DNA from: Actinomadura sp. 6K520
GTDB taxonomy: Bacteria > Actinomycetota > Actinomycetes > Streptosporangiales > Streptosporangiaceae
NCBI RefSeq assembly: GCF_004349245.1
Contig: NZ_SMLC01000035.1
Span: 1-56,498 of the forward strand
Length of the DNA stretch: 56,498 nt
Reading direction: 5' to 3'
Both the position numbers and the translations under genes were made by a program. The notes under the pieces were generated by a model. It saw only the letters and a program-made list of their open reading frames with translations, did no database searches and had not been told where the DNA came from. Shown here piece after piece: positions 25,062-33,087 of the stretch (positions are counted from its first letter, which is position 1; each line of letters starts with the position of its first letter).

Positions 25062-27787
25062 GCCGTTCCCAGGCGCACGGTCGCGATCTCCCATGGACGC
25101 AGCGCCAGGGTGGCCGTGCCGTCGTGCACGTCGAGCGGTTCTCCGGGGCGGCCGCGCAGGTCGGCGCGGGCCGCCTCGGTGAACGGGCCGCGCAGGACGG
25201 CCGTGGCCGGCTCGTCCCGCAGGGCGACGACCCGGGTCTCGAGCCGGCCGTCGCGGGCGCGCAGCGACGTCATGGCGACACCGTCGCCGGTGATCGCGAC
25301 GCCCTCCCGGGACGGCGGGGCGGGCACGGTGGCGTGCCCGTATCCGGGGGCGGTGAGCAGGTCGTGCCGGTACGCCTCGGCGGCCCGCAGGACGGCGGAG
25401 CCGGGCCGCCCGCCGGCGTAGGGCATGATCGCGAACCCGGCCGTGCGCTCGCCGCGGCACTGGGCGCGCGGCGTCGGCAGCTGCGGCCCGGCGGGCTGGT
25501 CGCGGTAGGCGTTGCGGTCCCGCGACAGGTAGCCGACGGACCGCAGCAGCGTCAGCGCCATCTCCCGCCCGCCGCCCGCGACCTCGTACTCGGTGACGTG
25601 CTCCAGCAGGACCGCGAGCCCGCCGGCGGCGGCGAACCCCGACGCCGGGAACGTCGGGACGGGACGCTCCCCGAAGCCGCCCTCCGCCGTCAGCCCCCGC
25701 TCGGTGATCGCGAACTGCCCCTCGGCGAACGACATGTCCGCCTGGCGCGGCAGCGGCAGGTGCAGCCGGACGCGGTGGTCCTCGCACCGGTTGTCGAACG
25801 TGACGCGCAGCCGCAGGAACGGTTCGCCGGCGCGGAGTTCGGCGCGGGTGGTGACGGTCACGTCCTCCTCGGCCGCGGACCGGGCGCCGGCCTCCGCGTC
25901 CCCGGACGCGGGCCACCGGTAGGTCCGGACGATGTCGCAGGCGGCGACGAGGGGGCCGCTCCAGACGGGCCGCACGTCGACCGAGAGGGGGTCCTCGATG
26001 AGCCGGTCGGCGGCGGGCGGGGCATGGTTGTAGGTGTCGCCGAGGTCGCCGCCGTCCACGATCCGCCCGATGCCCTCGACGACCTGGCCGGACGGGGTGC
26101 GCATGCCGAGCGTCCCGTCGGCGGTCGCCTCGACGCGCAGAAGACCGTTGTCCAGTACGTTCCCGTCCGCCACGACCGGTGCGCCCGGCGCGCCCGGCGA
26201 GGCATTCGCCGAGGGGACGGGGCGGACGGTGGTCAGGCCCAGCGCGGGCACGTCCACCAGCGCGGCGACGGTGCGGCGCGGGTCGGCCAGGATCCGGACC
26301 CGCCAGTCCCCGTCCGCGCCGCGCAGCGCCTCCCGCAGCTCACCGAGGTCGAACGGCACGCCGGAGCGGGCCGTCACGCGGAAGGTGAGCGTCCGGTCCT
26401 CCCTGGACACCGTCCAGTCGCGGATCTCCTGCCCGAACAGCACCCTCCCGTAGACCCGCTCCAGCAGGATCGGCAGGCGGGACGCCGGATGGACGGCGTC
26501 GTCCAGCACGGTCGGCGCGACCTCCAGGGTCTGCACGGGCACCGGGCGCCCGTCGCCGGTCACCAGGCCGGGCTCGCCGTCCGACGGGACGTCCAGCGTC
26601 ACCAGGCCGGTGCGGGCGGCCGGGGTCGGGTTGAAGACCAGATGCGAGCCGAGCGGCACCGTGGCGGCGCGTTCGGCGGTGACGAGGTCGCAGACGGCGC
26701 GTCCGAGCTGCTCGGCCTCCGCCATACGGGCCGCGACCTGCTCGGCGGTCTCGTCGCTGCCGCAGCCGGTGACCGAGTCGTGGCAGCTCACCTCGATCAG
26801 CCGCCGCCACGCCAGGTCGAGGAACCGGCGCGCGTCCCCCGCGTACCAGAGCGCGGCCAGCGGCTCGGCGTACCGTTCGACCAGCCGCTCGGCGCGTCCC
26901 ATCGCCTCCTTGAGGTGGACGCGCGCGGAGATCACGCCGGGCAGGATGTTGGCCCTCGCGTGCGACCGCAGCTCGCCGCGGACGCGCGGGAGGCCCTCCG
27001 CCGACGGGTCCAGCCCCGCGAAGTAGCCGGCGAGGGTGTCCAGGCGCATGCCCGGGGCGTCGGCGATCCGGTCGGCGAGGTCGGGGGCGGGCGCGGTGTG
27101 GTCGGCGCCGTACATGGCCAGCAGCGGGCCGCCGCGCGGATACCAGCGGCCCATCGACTCCGCGAACCCGGCGACGCGGCCGGGCAGCGCCGGCGCGGCG
27201 CCCGGGAACTCCTCGAACATCGACGCGGCGTTGCCGTAGCCGCCCTCGGGGAGGTACTGGGTGCGGATCGCCGTCCCGTCCGGCGCCTCCCACGCGAACG
27301 CACTGGCCCGGACCGCACCGGGGACGCCGCGCCACACGCACGCGTGCTCGATGCCCGCGCCCCTGAGTATCTGCGGTGTCTGCGCGCAGTGCCCGAACTG
27401 GTCGGGCAGGTAGCCGACCATCATCACCGCGCCCATCTCCTCGGCGCGGCGCATACCCGTCTCCAGGTTCCGGACGATGTTCTCCCCGGAGCACAGGAAC
27501 TCGTCGTGCAGGATCTGCCAGGGGCCGATGGCGAGCCGCCCCTCCCGGACGAGCGCGGCCAGCCGCTCGCGCCGTTCGGGACGGATCTCCAGGTAGTCGT
27601 CGACCGCCGCCATCTGCCCGTCCAGCGTGAAGCGCCAGCGCCGGTCGGCCTCCATGCCGCCGATGACGCCGTCGAGCAGCGACACCAGCCGGAGCCGGAA
27701 GCGCTGGAACGGCAGGTACCACTCGCGGTCCCAGTGGGTGTGGGGAACGACGACGATCTCCGGGGCCCGTTCCGCGTTCACCGGCAC
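25058..27787 (-). CDS. GH38 alpha-mannosidase
   Basis: A 909-residue glycoside hydrolase family 38 enzyme. The zinc site is in HTHWDREWY (His16, His18, Asp20) and the nucleophile Asp129 is in YLPDQFGHCAQTP. The C-terminal beta-rich domain has FLRLRVTFDNRCEDHRVRLH and ends LALRPWEIATVRLG. There is no signal peptide, so it is cytoplasmic and probably trims mannosides or glycan pieces taken up by the cell. Start is GTG (27787 or 27781). The arrangement DRxxYRDQPAGPQLP plus PRAQCRGERT is seen in bacterial GH38 proteins. No transporter gene is adjacent. Confidence 0.9.
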   Translation of the reverse strand: MPVNAERAPEIVVVPHTHWDREWYLPFQRFRLRLVSLLDGVIGGMEADRRWRFTLDGQMAAVDDYLEIRPERRERLAALVREGRLAIGPWQILHDEFLCSGENIVRNLETGMRRAEEMGAVMMVGYLPDQFGHCAQTPQILRGAGIEHACVWRGVPGAVRASAFAWEAPDGTAIRTQYLPEGGYGNAASMFEEFPGAAPALPGRVAGFAESMGRWYPRGGPLLAMYGADHTAPAPDLADRIADAPGMRLDTLAGYFAGLDPSAEGLPRVRGELRSHARANILPGVISARVHLKEAMGRAERLVERYAEPLAALWYAGDARRFLDLAWRRLIEVSCHDSVTGCGSDETAEQVAARMAEAEQLGRAVCDLVTAERAATVPLGSHLVFNPTPAARTGLVTLDVPSDGEPGLVTGDGRPVPVQTLEVAPTVLDDAVHPASRLPILLERVYGRVLFGQEIRDWTVSREDRTLTFRVTARSGVPFDLGELREALRGADGDWRVRILADPRRTVAALVDVPALGLTTVRPVPSANASPGAPGAPVVADGNVLDNGLLRVEATADGTLGMRTPSGQVVEGIGRIVDGGDLGDTYNHAPPAADRLIEDPLSVDVRPVWSGPLVAACDIVRTYRWPASGDAEAGARSAAEEDVTVTTRAELRAGEPFLRLRVTFDNRCEDHRVRLHLPLPRQADMSFAEGQFAITERGLTAEGGFGERPVPTFPASGFAAAGGLAVLLEHVTEYEVAGGGREMALTLLRSVGYLSRDRNAYRDQPAGPQLPTPRAQCRGERTAGFAIMPYAGGRPGSAVLRAAEAYRHDLLTAPGYGHATVPAPPSREGVAITGDGVAMTSLRARDGRLETRVVALRDEPATAVLRGPFTEAARADLRGRPGEPLDVHDGTATLALRPWEIATVRLGTA

Positions 27788-27864
27788 AGCGCGATCACCT
27801 CGTCCTCGTGGCTCACCGTGTACCGGCTACGTGCCCCACGGGACGCGGCGCGGAAACATCCGCG

Positions 27865-28701
27865 TCAGGGGTCCATGAGCTCGGCGGAGCGGGCCGCGAA
27901 CGCCTCCATCGCCTTCGCGGTGACCGGGCCCGGCGCCGCCGGCAGGGCCGTCCCGTCCACGGCCCGGATCGGCTGGACGTCCCGCGTCGTGGACGTCAGG
28001 AACGCCTCGTCGGCCCGGTACAGGTCGTCCAGCGCGAGGTCCTCCTCCTCGCCGCCGAACCACTCCAGGGTCAGCGCGCGCGTCACCCCGGCCAGGCAGC
28101 CGGACGACAGCGGCGGCGTGACCAGGCGCCCGCCGAGGACGACGAAGATGTTGCTGCCCGTCCCCTCGCACAGGTTCCCGGCGAGGTTGCCGAAGATCGC
28201 CTCGCCGCCGCCGCGCTCCTTCGCGTAGGCGAGGGCCAGCGCGTTCTCCGCGTACGAGGTGGTCTTGAGGCCGGACAGCGCGCCGCGCTCGTTGCGCGGC
28301 CACGGCACGACCGTCACGTCCGCCGTCGCGGGGAACGGGTCCTGCGGCCCCGCGATGATCGACAGGGTCGGCCCGGCGTCGCCGCGGTTCGAGCCGAGCG
28401 GGCCGGGGCCGCTCGTGTAGGTGATGCGGATGCGGGCCAGCGGCCACTTCGGCGCCGCCGCCAGCACCTCCAGGGTCCCCTGGGCCACCGTGTCGTGGTC
28501 GGGTTCGGGCAGGCCGAGGCCGGCCGCCGAACGGGCCAGCCGCCGCAGGTGCCGGGTCAGCGCGAACGGCTCCCCGTTCGTCGCCTTCACCGTCTCGAAG
28601 ATTCCGTCACCGACGAGCATGCCGTGGTCGAAGACCGACACCACCGCCCGCCCGGGTTCGAGCAGTTCCCCGTTCAGCCAGATCCTGGCCTGCTCCGTCA
28701 C
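27865..28701 (-). CDS. Class IV aminotransferase, aminodeoxychorismate lyase-like
   Basis: A 278-residue PLP fold-type IV protein. VVSVFDHGMLVGDGIFETVK (about 20-39) is the N-terminal signature, and the Schiff-base lysine is Lys146 in SGLKTTSYAENALA. The late motif is NLCEGTGSNIFVV, followed by CLAGVTRAL. The first part of the family signature fits PabC (4-amino-4-deoxychorismate lyase, folate pathway) and D-amino-acid or branched-chain transaminases alike; length and context favour PabC. The GTG at 28701 has GGGAGG about nine bases upstream; the upstream open stretch is discarded. Confidence 0.85.
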   Translation of the reverse strand: MTEQARIWLNGELLEPGRAVVSVFDHGMLVGDGIFETVKATNGEPFALTRHLRRLARSAAGLGLPEPDHDTVAQGTLEVLAAAPKWPLARIRITYTSGPGPLGSNRGDAGPTLSIIAGPQDPFPATADVTVVPWPRNERGALSGLKTTSYAENALALAYAKERGGGEAIFGNLAGNLCEGTGSNIFVVLGGRLVTPPLSSGCLAGVTRALTLEWFGGEEEDLALDDLYRADEAFLTSTTRDVQPIRAVDGTALPAAPGPVTAKAMEAFAARSAELMDP

Positions 28702-28893
28702 CGGAAGCCACCTCCCATACCGGGCCGCCTCCGGCCCGGTTCCGTTGCCGCTCGCCGAGCGGCTCGAACGCGCCCTTGCGTTGCCTGGCCGCTGCGGGCC
28801 GTCCCCCGTCCGGTGCGGCGGGGGTCCGCGTCCACCCGGCCGTTTACCCACAGTACGGTTCCCGGGGGACGGGTTCGAGTTCTTCGGGCAGGT

Positions 28894-29592
28894 TCACACC
28901 AGCACGCAGCCGAACAAGTCCGCGAGCCCCCGGTGGCCCGCCTCGGTCACCACGAGCGCCCGGCGCGTCGTCCCGCGCTCGAACCAGCCCAGCTCGATCA
29001 TGCGTCCCGTGAGCGCCGCCCCCAGCGCCCCGTTCAGGTGCGGGCGCCGCTCCGTCCAGTCGAGGCACTCCCATGCGAACCTGCGCCGCGCCCTGCGCAG
29101 CGCCGCCAGGTCCAGGCCGAGCGCGGTCAGCCGCTCCTCCCCCTTCACGGTCACCTCGTACGCGTCCGGCCCGGCCGGCTCGATGAGGCCCCCGCCGATC
29201 AGGGCCGCGAAGAGCGCCGTCCCCGCCGCGCCGGCCAGGTGGTCGTAGCACGTCCGCGCCTCGTGCAGCCGCCGCGCGTCCCGCGACTGCCGCAGGCTGC
29301 GCACCTCCACCGGCGGGCCGATCCGCGACAGCGCCTCGATGACCTGCGCGACCTCACTCCCCCGCAGCCGGTAGTACCGGTGCCGCCCCTGCCGGACCAC
29401 CGTGACGAGGCCGCCGTCCAGCAGCCGCCCGAGATGCGCGCTCGCCGTCTGCGCGCTCACCCCCGCCGCCCGCGCCAGCTCCCCCGCGGCGAGCGGACGC
29501 CCGTCCAGCAGCGCCGTCAGCATCGCCGCCCGCGCCCGGTCGCCCAGCAGAGCCGCGACCGGTGCGATGTCCACACCCCGGACATACTCCAT
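28894..29592 (-). CDS. ArsR-type winged-helix regulator with C-terminal extension
   Basis: A 232-residue protein. The N-terminal 95 residues are an ArsR-like winged helix: GDRARAAMLTALLDG, AGELARAAGVSAQTASAHLG and VVRQGRHRYYRLRGSEVAQ. A C-terminal extension (CYDHLAGAAGTALFAALIGG, WECLDWTERRPHLNGALGAA) is typical of a larger actinomycete subgroup. The metal-binding CVC box is missing, so it probably senses a small molecule or redox state. I use the ATG at 29592 because MEYVRGVDIAPVAALLGD fits the family start. It is divergent from the tRNA cluster. Confidence 0.85.
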   Translation of the reverse strand: MEYVRGVDIAPVAALLGDRARAAMLTALLDGRPLAAGELARAAGVSAQTASAHLGRLLDGGLVTVVRQGRHRYYRLRGSEVAQVIEALSRIGPPVEVRSLRQSRDARRLHEARTCYDHLAGAAGTALFAALIGGGLIEPAGPDAYEVTVKGEERLTALGLDLAALRRARRRFAWECLDWTERRPHLNGALGAALTGRMIELGWFERGTTRRALVVTEAGHRGLADLFGCVLV

Positions 29593-29714
29593 GCGACCGA
29601 CCCTAAGCGCCCCATCCTTCGACCGCCGTCGAAGCATCCGGCACGCCCCGCCGCAAACCGGTTTGGGGAACCGCCCCGGACGCGCTAAAGTTTTCCCGTC
29701 GCCGCAGGGCGCAC

Positions 29715-29786
29715 GCGGACGTGGCTCAGTGGTAGAGCATCACCTTGCCAAGGTGAGGGTCGCGGGTTCGAATCCCGTCGTCCGCT
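29715..29786 (+). tRNA. tRNA-Gly (GCC)
   Basis: A 72-nt cloverleaf: acceptor GCGGACG/CGTCCGC, D arm GCTCAGTGGTAGAGC, anticodon loop TTGCCAA, T arm CGGGTTCGAATCCCG, discriminator T. It is the first of three clustered tRNA genes. Confidence 0.95.
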
Positions 29787-29827
29787 CTGAGGGGTCTTTC
29801 AGGCTGCCAACCAGAAGGCCTCGCTCT

Positions 29828-29898
29828 GGTGGAGTGGCCGAGAGGCGAGGCAACGGCCTGCAAAGCCGTGTACACGGGTTCAAATCCCGTCTCCACCT
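29828..29898 (+). tRNA. tRNA-Cys (GCA)
   Basis: A 71-nt cloverleaf: acceptor GGTGGAG/CTCCACC, anticodon stem ACGGC/GCCGT with loop CTGCAAA, T arm CGGGTTCAAATCCCG, discriminator T. It lies 41 bp after tRNA-Gly. Confidence 0.94.
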
Positions 29899-29927
29899 CA
29901 CGCAGGGCCTCCCCCGAGGCTACGCAA

Positions 29928-29999
29928 GGGCGATTAGCTCAGTGGGAGAGCGCTACCTTGACACGGTAGAGGCCACTGGTTCAATCCCAGTATCGCCCA
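29928..29999 (+). tRNA. tRNA-Val (GAC)
   Basis: A 72-nt cloverleaf with the same acceptor (GGGCGAT/ATCGCCC) and D arm as the CAC isoacceptor at 19734-19805. Anticodon stem CTACC/GGTAG with loop TTGACAC; T arm CTGGTTCAATCCCAG. No integrase lies next to it. Confidence 0.95.
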
Positions 30000-30060
30000 C
30001 GTCGGAGTGGGGAAGTGTGCCCGCGGAAAGCGCGGGCCGTTCCTCCTCCTTTCTGCTTGC

Positions 30061-30310
30061 CCGGGGGGCGACCCCCGGACCCCCGATGTGGGGGCTCCGC
30101 CCCCACGCCCCCTCCCGGCTCAGGTTCGTGCGGACCTTGGTGTCGGTGCGTGGCGGGGCACGGACGTGGGGCTCCGCCCCTACACCCCCTCCCAGTTCCA
30201 GGTTTGTGCGGACCTTGCTGTCAGTGCGTGGCCGGGCTCGGGTGTGGGGCTCCGCCCCTACACCCGCTCCCGGTTTGCGCGGACCTTGCTTTCGGCGCGC
30301 TCTGGTCAAC
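30061..30310 (+). repeat. Tandem repeat, period 78 bp, with GC hairpins
   Basis: Three units with equivalent positions at 30088, 30166 and 30244. Each carries a hairpin of the form GTGGGGCTCCGCCCC(C/T)AC followed by CCC-rich spacer, TTYGTGCGGACCTTG-like sequence and GGTGCGTGGC-like sequence. A further hairpin of six-base G/C arms precedes them at 30061-30078. No convincing gene overlaps. The array starts just after the tRNA cluster and may end its transcription, or be a dispersed actinomycete hairpin repeat amplified here. Confidence 0.8.
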
Positions 30311-30373
30311 CCTCGACGTGGTACCCGGCCCTCGCCAGCGCTTCTCGTGGGGCTGCACCTTTGGTCTCCCGGC

Positions 30374-30868
30374 TCAGGGGGTGGGTGGGGATTCGTCGAA
30401 GATCAGCCAGGTGCGGGTGGAGCGGACGCCTTCCACCGCGTGTACGCGGGAGAGGACGACGTCGCGTAGGGACGCGTTGTCGGGGGTGCGGACCAGCATG
30501 ACCAGGTCGACGTCGCCGCCTACGAAGGCCAGGTGCTCTACGCAGGGGACCTCGCGGAGCCGGGCCGAGACGGTGCGCCAGGAGTTCTGCTCGATGTTGA
30601 CCAGGACGTAGGCCGCCGTGCCCAGGCCCGCGCGGACGGGGTCGACACGGGCGGTGAAGCCGGCGATGACCCCTTCCGCGATGAGGCGCTCCACGCGCGT
30701 GTAGGCGTTGGAGCGCGAGACGTTCACCCGTTCGGCCAGGGCGCGCATCGAGAGGCGGCCGTCGGCCTGGAGCTCGCGGACGATCGCGCGGTCGACGTCG
30801 TCGAGAGGGGCGGCCGATTGTCCGAGGGGATCTGGTGGGGGCGGTCTTCCGGGAGACAGATGGTCCAT
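30374..30868 (-). CDS. Lrp/AsnC-family regulator of the adjacent 2-oxoacid dehydrogenase operon
   Basis: A 164-residue regulator. After a Pro-rich N-terminus comes the winged HTH (LDDVDRAIVRELQADGRLSM, ALAERVNVSRSNAYTRVERL), then an AsnC ligand-binding RAM domain (AAYVLVNIEQNSW, HLAFVGGDVDLVMLVRT). It is divergent from the E1alpha/E1beta/E2 genes, the usual place of a BkdR-type activator that senses branched-chain amino acids. That assignment comes from context. Confidence 0.88.
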   Translation of the reverse strand: MDHLSPGRPPPPDPLGQSAAPLDDVDRAIVRELQADGRLSMRALAERVNVSRSNAYTRVERLIAEGVIAGFTARVDPVRAGLGTAAYVLVNIEQNSWRTVSARLREVPCVEHLAFVGGDVDLVMLVRTPDNASLRDVVLSRVHAVEGVRSTRTWLIFDESPPTP

Positions 30869-30913
30869 GGTGGTTCCAGATTCTTGCTGTTTGTCTTGGG
30901 TTTGGGTCGTCTA

Positions 30914-30943
30914 TTGAGACTTATGGCTGATCCGGTTCATATT
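30914..30943 (+). promoter_or_regulatory. Candidate promoter of the 2-oxoacid dehydrogenase operon
   Basis: TTGAGA at 30914-30919 and CATATT at 30938-30943, 18 bases apart, in an A/T-richer patch between the lrp gene and the E1alpha start at 30977. The match is to the housekeeping sigma consensus only; an Lrp site may overlap it. Confidence 0.4.
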
Positions 30944-30976
30944 TCTAGCACCGATTGAGTGCGGAGGTGGGATCGG

Positions 30977-32071
30977 ATGACCGGTCGGGTTGCGGAGCTG
31001 CTCCCCTCGGCGGAGCCCGTGCGGTTTCTGACCGATGACGGTGCGGCCGTGCGCCGGCCCCGCCTTCCGGTGCCGGAGCCGGAGCTGCTGCGGCGGGCGT
31101 ACCGGGCGATGGTGATCGGACGGCGGTTCGACGCGCAGGCGACCGCGCTCACCAAGCAGGGGCGCCTGGCGGTGTACCCGTCCAGCCACGGGCAGGAGGC
31201 GTGCCAGGTCGGCGCGGTGCTCGCCCTTGAGGACGGCGACTGGTTCTTCCCCACCTACCGGGAGTCGGTGGCGCTGGTGACGCGCGGCATCGATCCGGTG
31301 GAGGTGCTCGCTTTGCTGCGGGGCAGCGAGCACTGCGGCTACGACCCGGAGCGGCATCACGTGGCGCCGCAGTGCACGCCGCTCGCGACCCAGACCGTCC
31401 ACGCGGCGGGGCTCGCGTACGCGGAGCGGCGCAAGGGGACGGGCCGGGTCGCGCTGGCCTGCGCCGGCGATGGCGCGACCAGCGAGGGCGATTTCCACGA
31501 GGCGCTCAACTTCGCGGCCGTGTTCAAGGCGCCCGTGGTGTTCTTCGTGCAGAACAACCAGTACGCCATTTCGGTGCCGCTGGAACGGCAGACCGCCGCG
31601 CCCTCCCTCGCGTACAAGGGGATCGGGTACGGGGTGCGCTCCGAGCGGGTGGACGGGAACGACCCGATCGCGGTGCTGGCGGTGCTGGGCGCGGCCGTCG
31701 AGCACGCCCGGTCGGGTGCGGGGCCGTTCCTGGTGGAGGCCCACACGTACCGGCTGGAATCGCACACGAACGCGGATGACGCGTCCCGCTACCGCACGGA
31801 TGCCGAGGCCGAAGAATGGCGGCGCCGCGATCCGGTCACCCGGCTGGAAAGGTACCTGCGGCGGCGCGGCCACCTTTCGGCGGCCGACATCTCCGCGTGG
31901 TCCGCCGAGGCCGAGGAGTTCGCCGGGCGGCTGCGGGACCGGATGAACACCGACCCCGAACTCGCCCCGCTGGCGCTGTTCGACCACGTCTACGGCACCC
32001 CGACCCCGCAACTGGAGGAGCAGCGGGCCCTGCTGCGGGCCGAACTCGAAGCCGAGGAGGCGCTGTCGTGA
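30977..32071 (+). CDS. Branched-chain 2-oxoacid dehydrogenase E1 component, alpha subunit
   Basis: A 364-residue ThDP-dependent E1alpha. The ThDP motif starts GDGATSEGDFHEALNFAA and ends NN at FFVQNNQYAISVP. YPSSHGQEACQVG and FPTYRESVALVTRG are conserved around the active site. It decarboxylates branched-chain 2-oxoacids together with the beta subunit. I use the ATG at 30977 (GGAGG nine bases upstream) rather than the GTG at 30959. The stop overlaps the GTG of the E1beta gene. Pyruvate dehydrogenase of the PdhA type is the alternative; the divergent Lrp gene favours the branched-chain complex. Confidence 0.9.
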   Translation: MTGRVAELLPSAEPVRFLTDDGAAVRRPRLPVPEPELLRRAYRAMVIGRRFDAQATALTKQGRLAVYPSSHGQEACQVGAVLALEDGDWFFPTYRESVALVTRGIDPVEVLALLRGSEHCGYDPERHHVAPQCTPLATQTVHAAGLAYAERRKGTGRVALACAGDGATSEGDFHEALNFAAVFKAPVVFFVQNNQYAISVPLERQTAAPSLAYKGIGYGVRSERVDGNDPIAVLAVLGAAVEHARSGAGPFLVEAHTYRLESHTNADDASRYRTDAEAEEWRRRDPVTRLERYLRRRGHLSAADISAWSAEAEEFAGRLRDRMNTDPELAPLALFDHVYGTPTPQLEEQRALLRAELEAEEALS

Positions 32072-33087
32072 TCACAATGGCGCAGGCGCTCAACACGGCG
32101 CTCCGCGAGGCCATGGACGAGGACGAGCGGGTCGTGGTCTTCGGGGAGGACGTCGGCGCGCTCGGCGGCGTCTTCCGCATCACCGACGGCCTGGCCGCGA
32201 AGTTCGGCGACGACCGGTGCTTCGACACTCCGCTCGCCGAAGCGGGCATCGCCGGATTCGCCGTCGGCATGGCGATGGGCGGTTTCCGGCCGGTCATCGA
32301 AATGCAGTTCGACGCGTTCGCCTACCCCGCGTTCGAGCAGATCGCCTCGCATGTCGCGAAGATGCGCAACCGCACGCGCGGGCGAATCGGGCTGCCGATC
32401 GTCATCCGCATTCCGTACGCGGGCGGGATCGGCGGCGTTGAGCACCACTGCGATTCCAGCGAAAGCTACTACGCCCACACCCCCGGGTTGAAGGTCGTCA
32501 CCCCGGCGACGGTCGAGGACGCCTACTCGCTGCTGCGGGAGGCGATCGACGACCCCGACCCGGTCGTCTTCCTGGAGCCGAAGAAGCTGTACTGGTCGAA
32601 GTCGGACCTCCCGGATGGCGCCGGGCTCGCGCGCACGGAACCGTTCGGCCGCGCCGCCGTCCGGCGCCCCGGGCGCGACGTCACGCTCGTCGCGTACGGG
32701 CCGAGCGTCCCGGTCGCGCTGGACGCCGCCGAGGCCGCCAGGGAGGAGGGCTGGGACGCGGAGGTCGTCGACCTGAGGACGATCGTCCCGTTCGACGACG
32801 CGACCGTCGCCGCGTCCGTCCGCCGGACGGGACGCTGCGTCGTGGTCAGCGAGGCCGCCGGGTTCGCCGGTGTCGGCGCGGAGGTCGCCGCGCGGGTCCA
32901 GGAGCGCTGCTTCCACAGCCTGCACGCGCCGGTGCTGCGGGTGTCCGGCCTCGACATCCCCTATCCGCCGCCGATGCTGGAGCACCACCATCTTCCGGAC
33001 GTCGACCGCGTCCTCGACACACTCGACCGCCTCCAGCGCGACGACCGGCCCGACACGCGGCATCTCACGGTGGGCGGTGCGGCATGA
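32068..33087 (+). CDS. Branched-chain 2-oxoacid dehydrogenase E1 component, beta subunit
   Basis: A 339-residue transketolase-like subunit: ALNTALREAMDEDERVVVFG, EDVGALGGVFRITDGLAAKF, FDTPLAEAGIAGFAVGMAMG and, at the C-terminal swivel domain, VVSEAAGFAGVGAEVAARVQ. It forms the alpha2beta2 E1 with the preceding gene. It starts with GTG ATC ACA ATG at the overlap with the alpha subunit stop, and its own stop overlaps the E2 ATG, so the three proteins are translated in fixed order. No E3 gene is present; a dihydrolipoamide dehydrogenase from elsewhere is assumed. Confidence 0.92.
   Translation: MITMAQALNTALREAMDEDERVVVFGEDVGALGGVFRITDGLAAKFGDDRCFDTPLAEAGIAGFAVGMAMGGFRPVIEMQFDAFAYPAFEQIASHVAKMRNRTRGRIGLPIVIRIPYAGGIGGVEHHCDSSESYYAHTPGLKVVTPATVEDAYSLLREAIDDPDPVVFLEPKKLYWSKSDLPDGAGLARTEPFGRAAVRRPGRDVTLVAYGPSVPVALDAAEAAREEGWDAEVVDLRTIVPFDDATVAASVRRTGRCVVVSEAAGFAGVGAEVAARVQERCFHSLHAPVLRVSGLDIPYPPPMLEHHHLPDVDRVLDTLDRLQRDDRPDTRHLTVGGAA

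Noticed and set aside
24464..28228. 1,254-codon plus-strand frame across ppgK, the mannosidase and the aminotransferase
   Set aside because: Composition is that of an antisense or out-of-frame shadow, and the real genes there have clear family motifs in other frames.
29928..29999. tRNA-Val(GAC) as the second attachment site of the integrase island
   Set aside because: Its T arm and 3' half differ from tRNA-Val(CAC) at several positions, and core genes lie between the two.
30088..30310. CRISPR-like reading of the 78-bp repeats
   Set aside because: The repeat units are contiguous and similar over their whole length, with no unique spacers and no cas genes.
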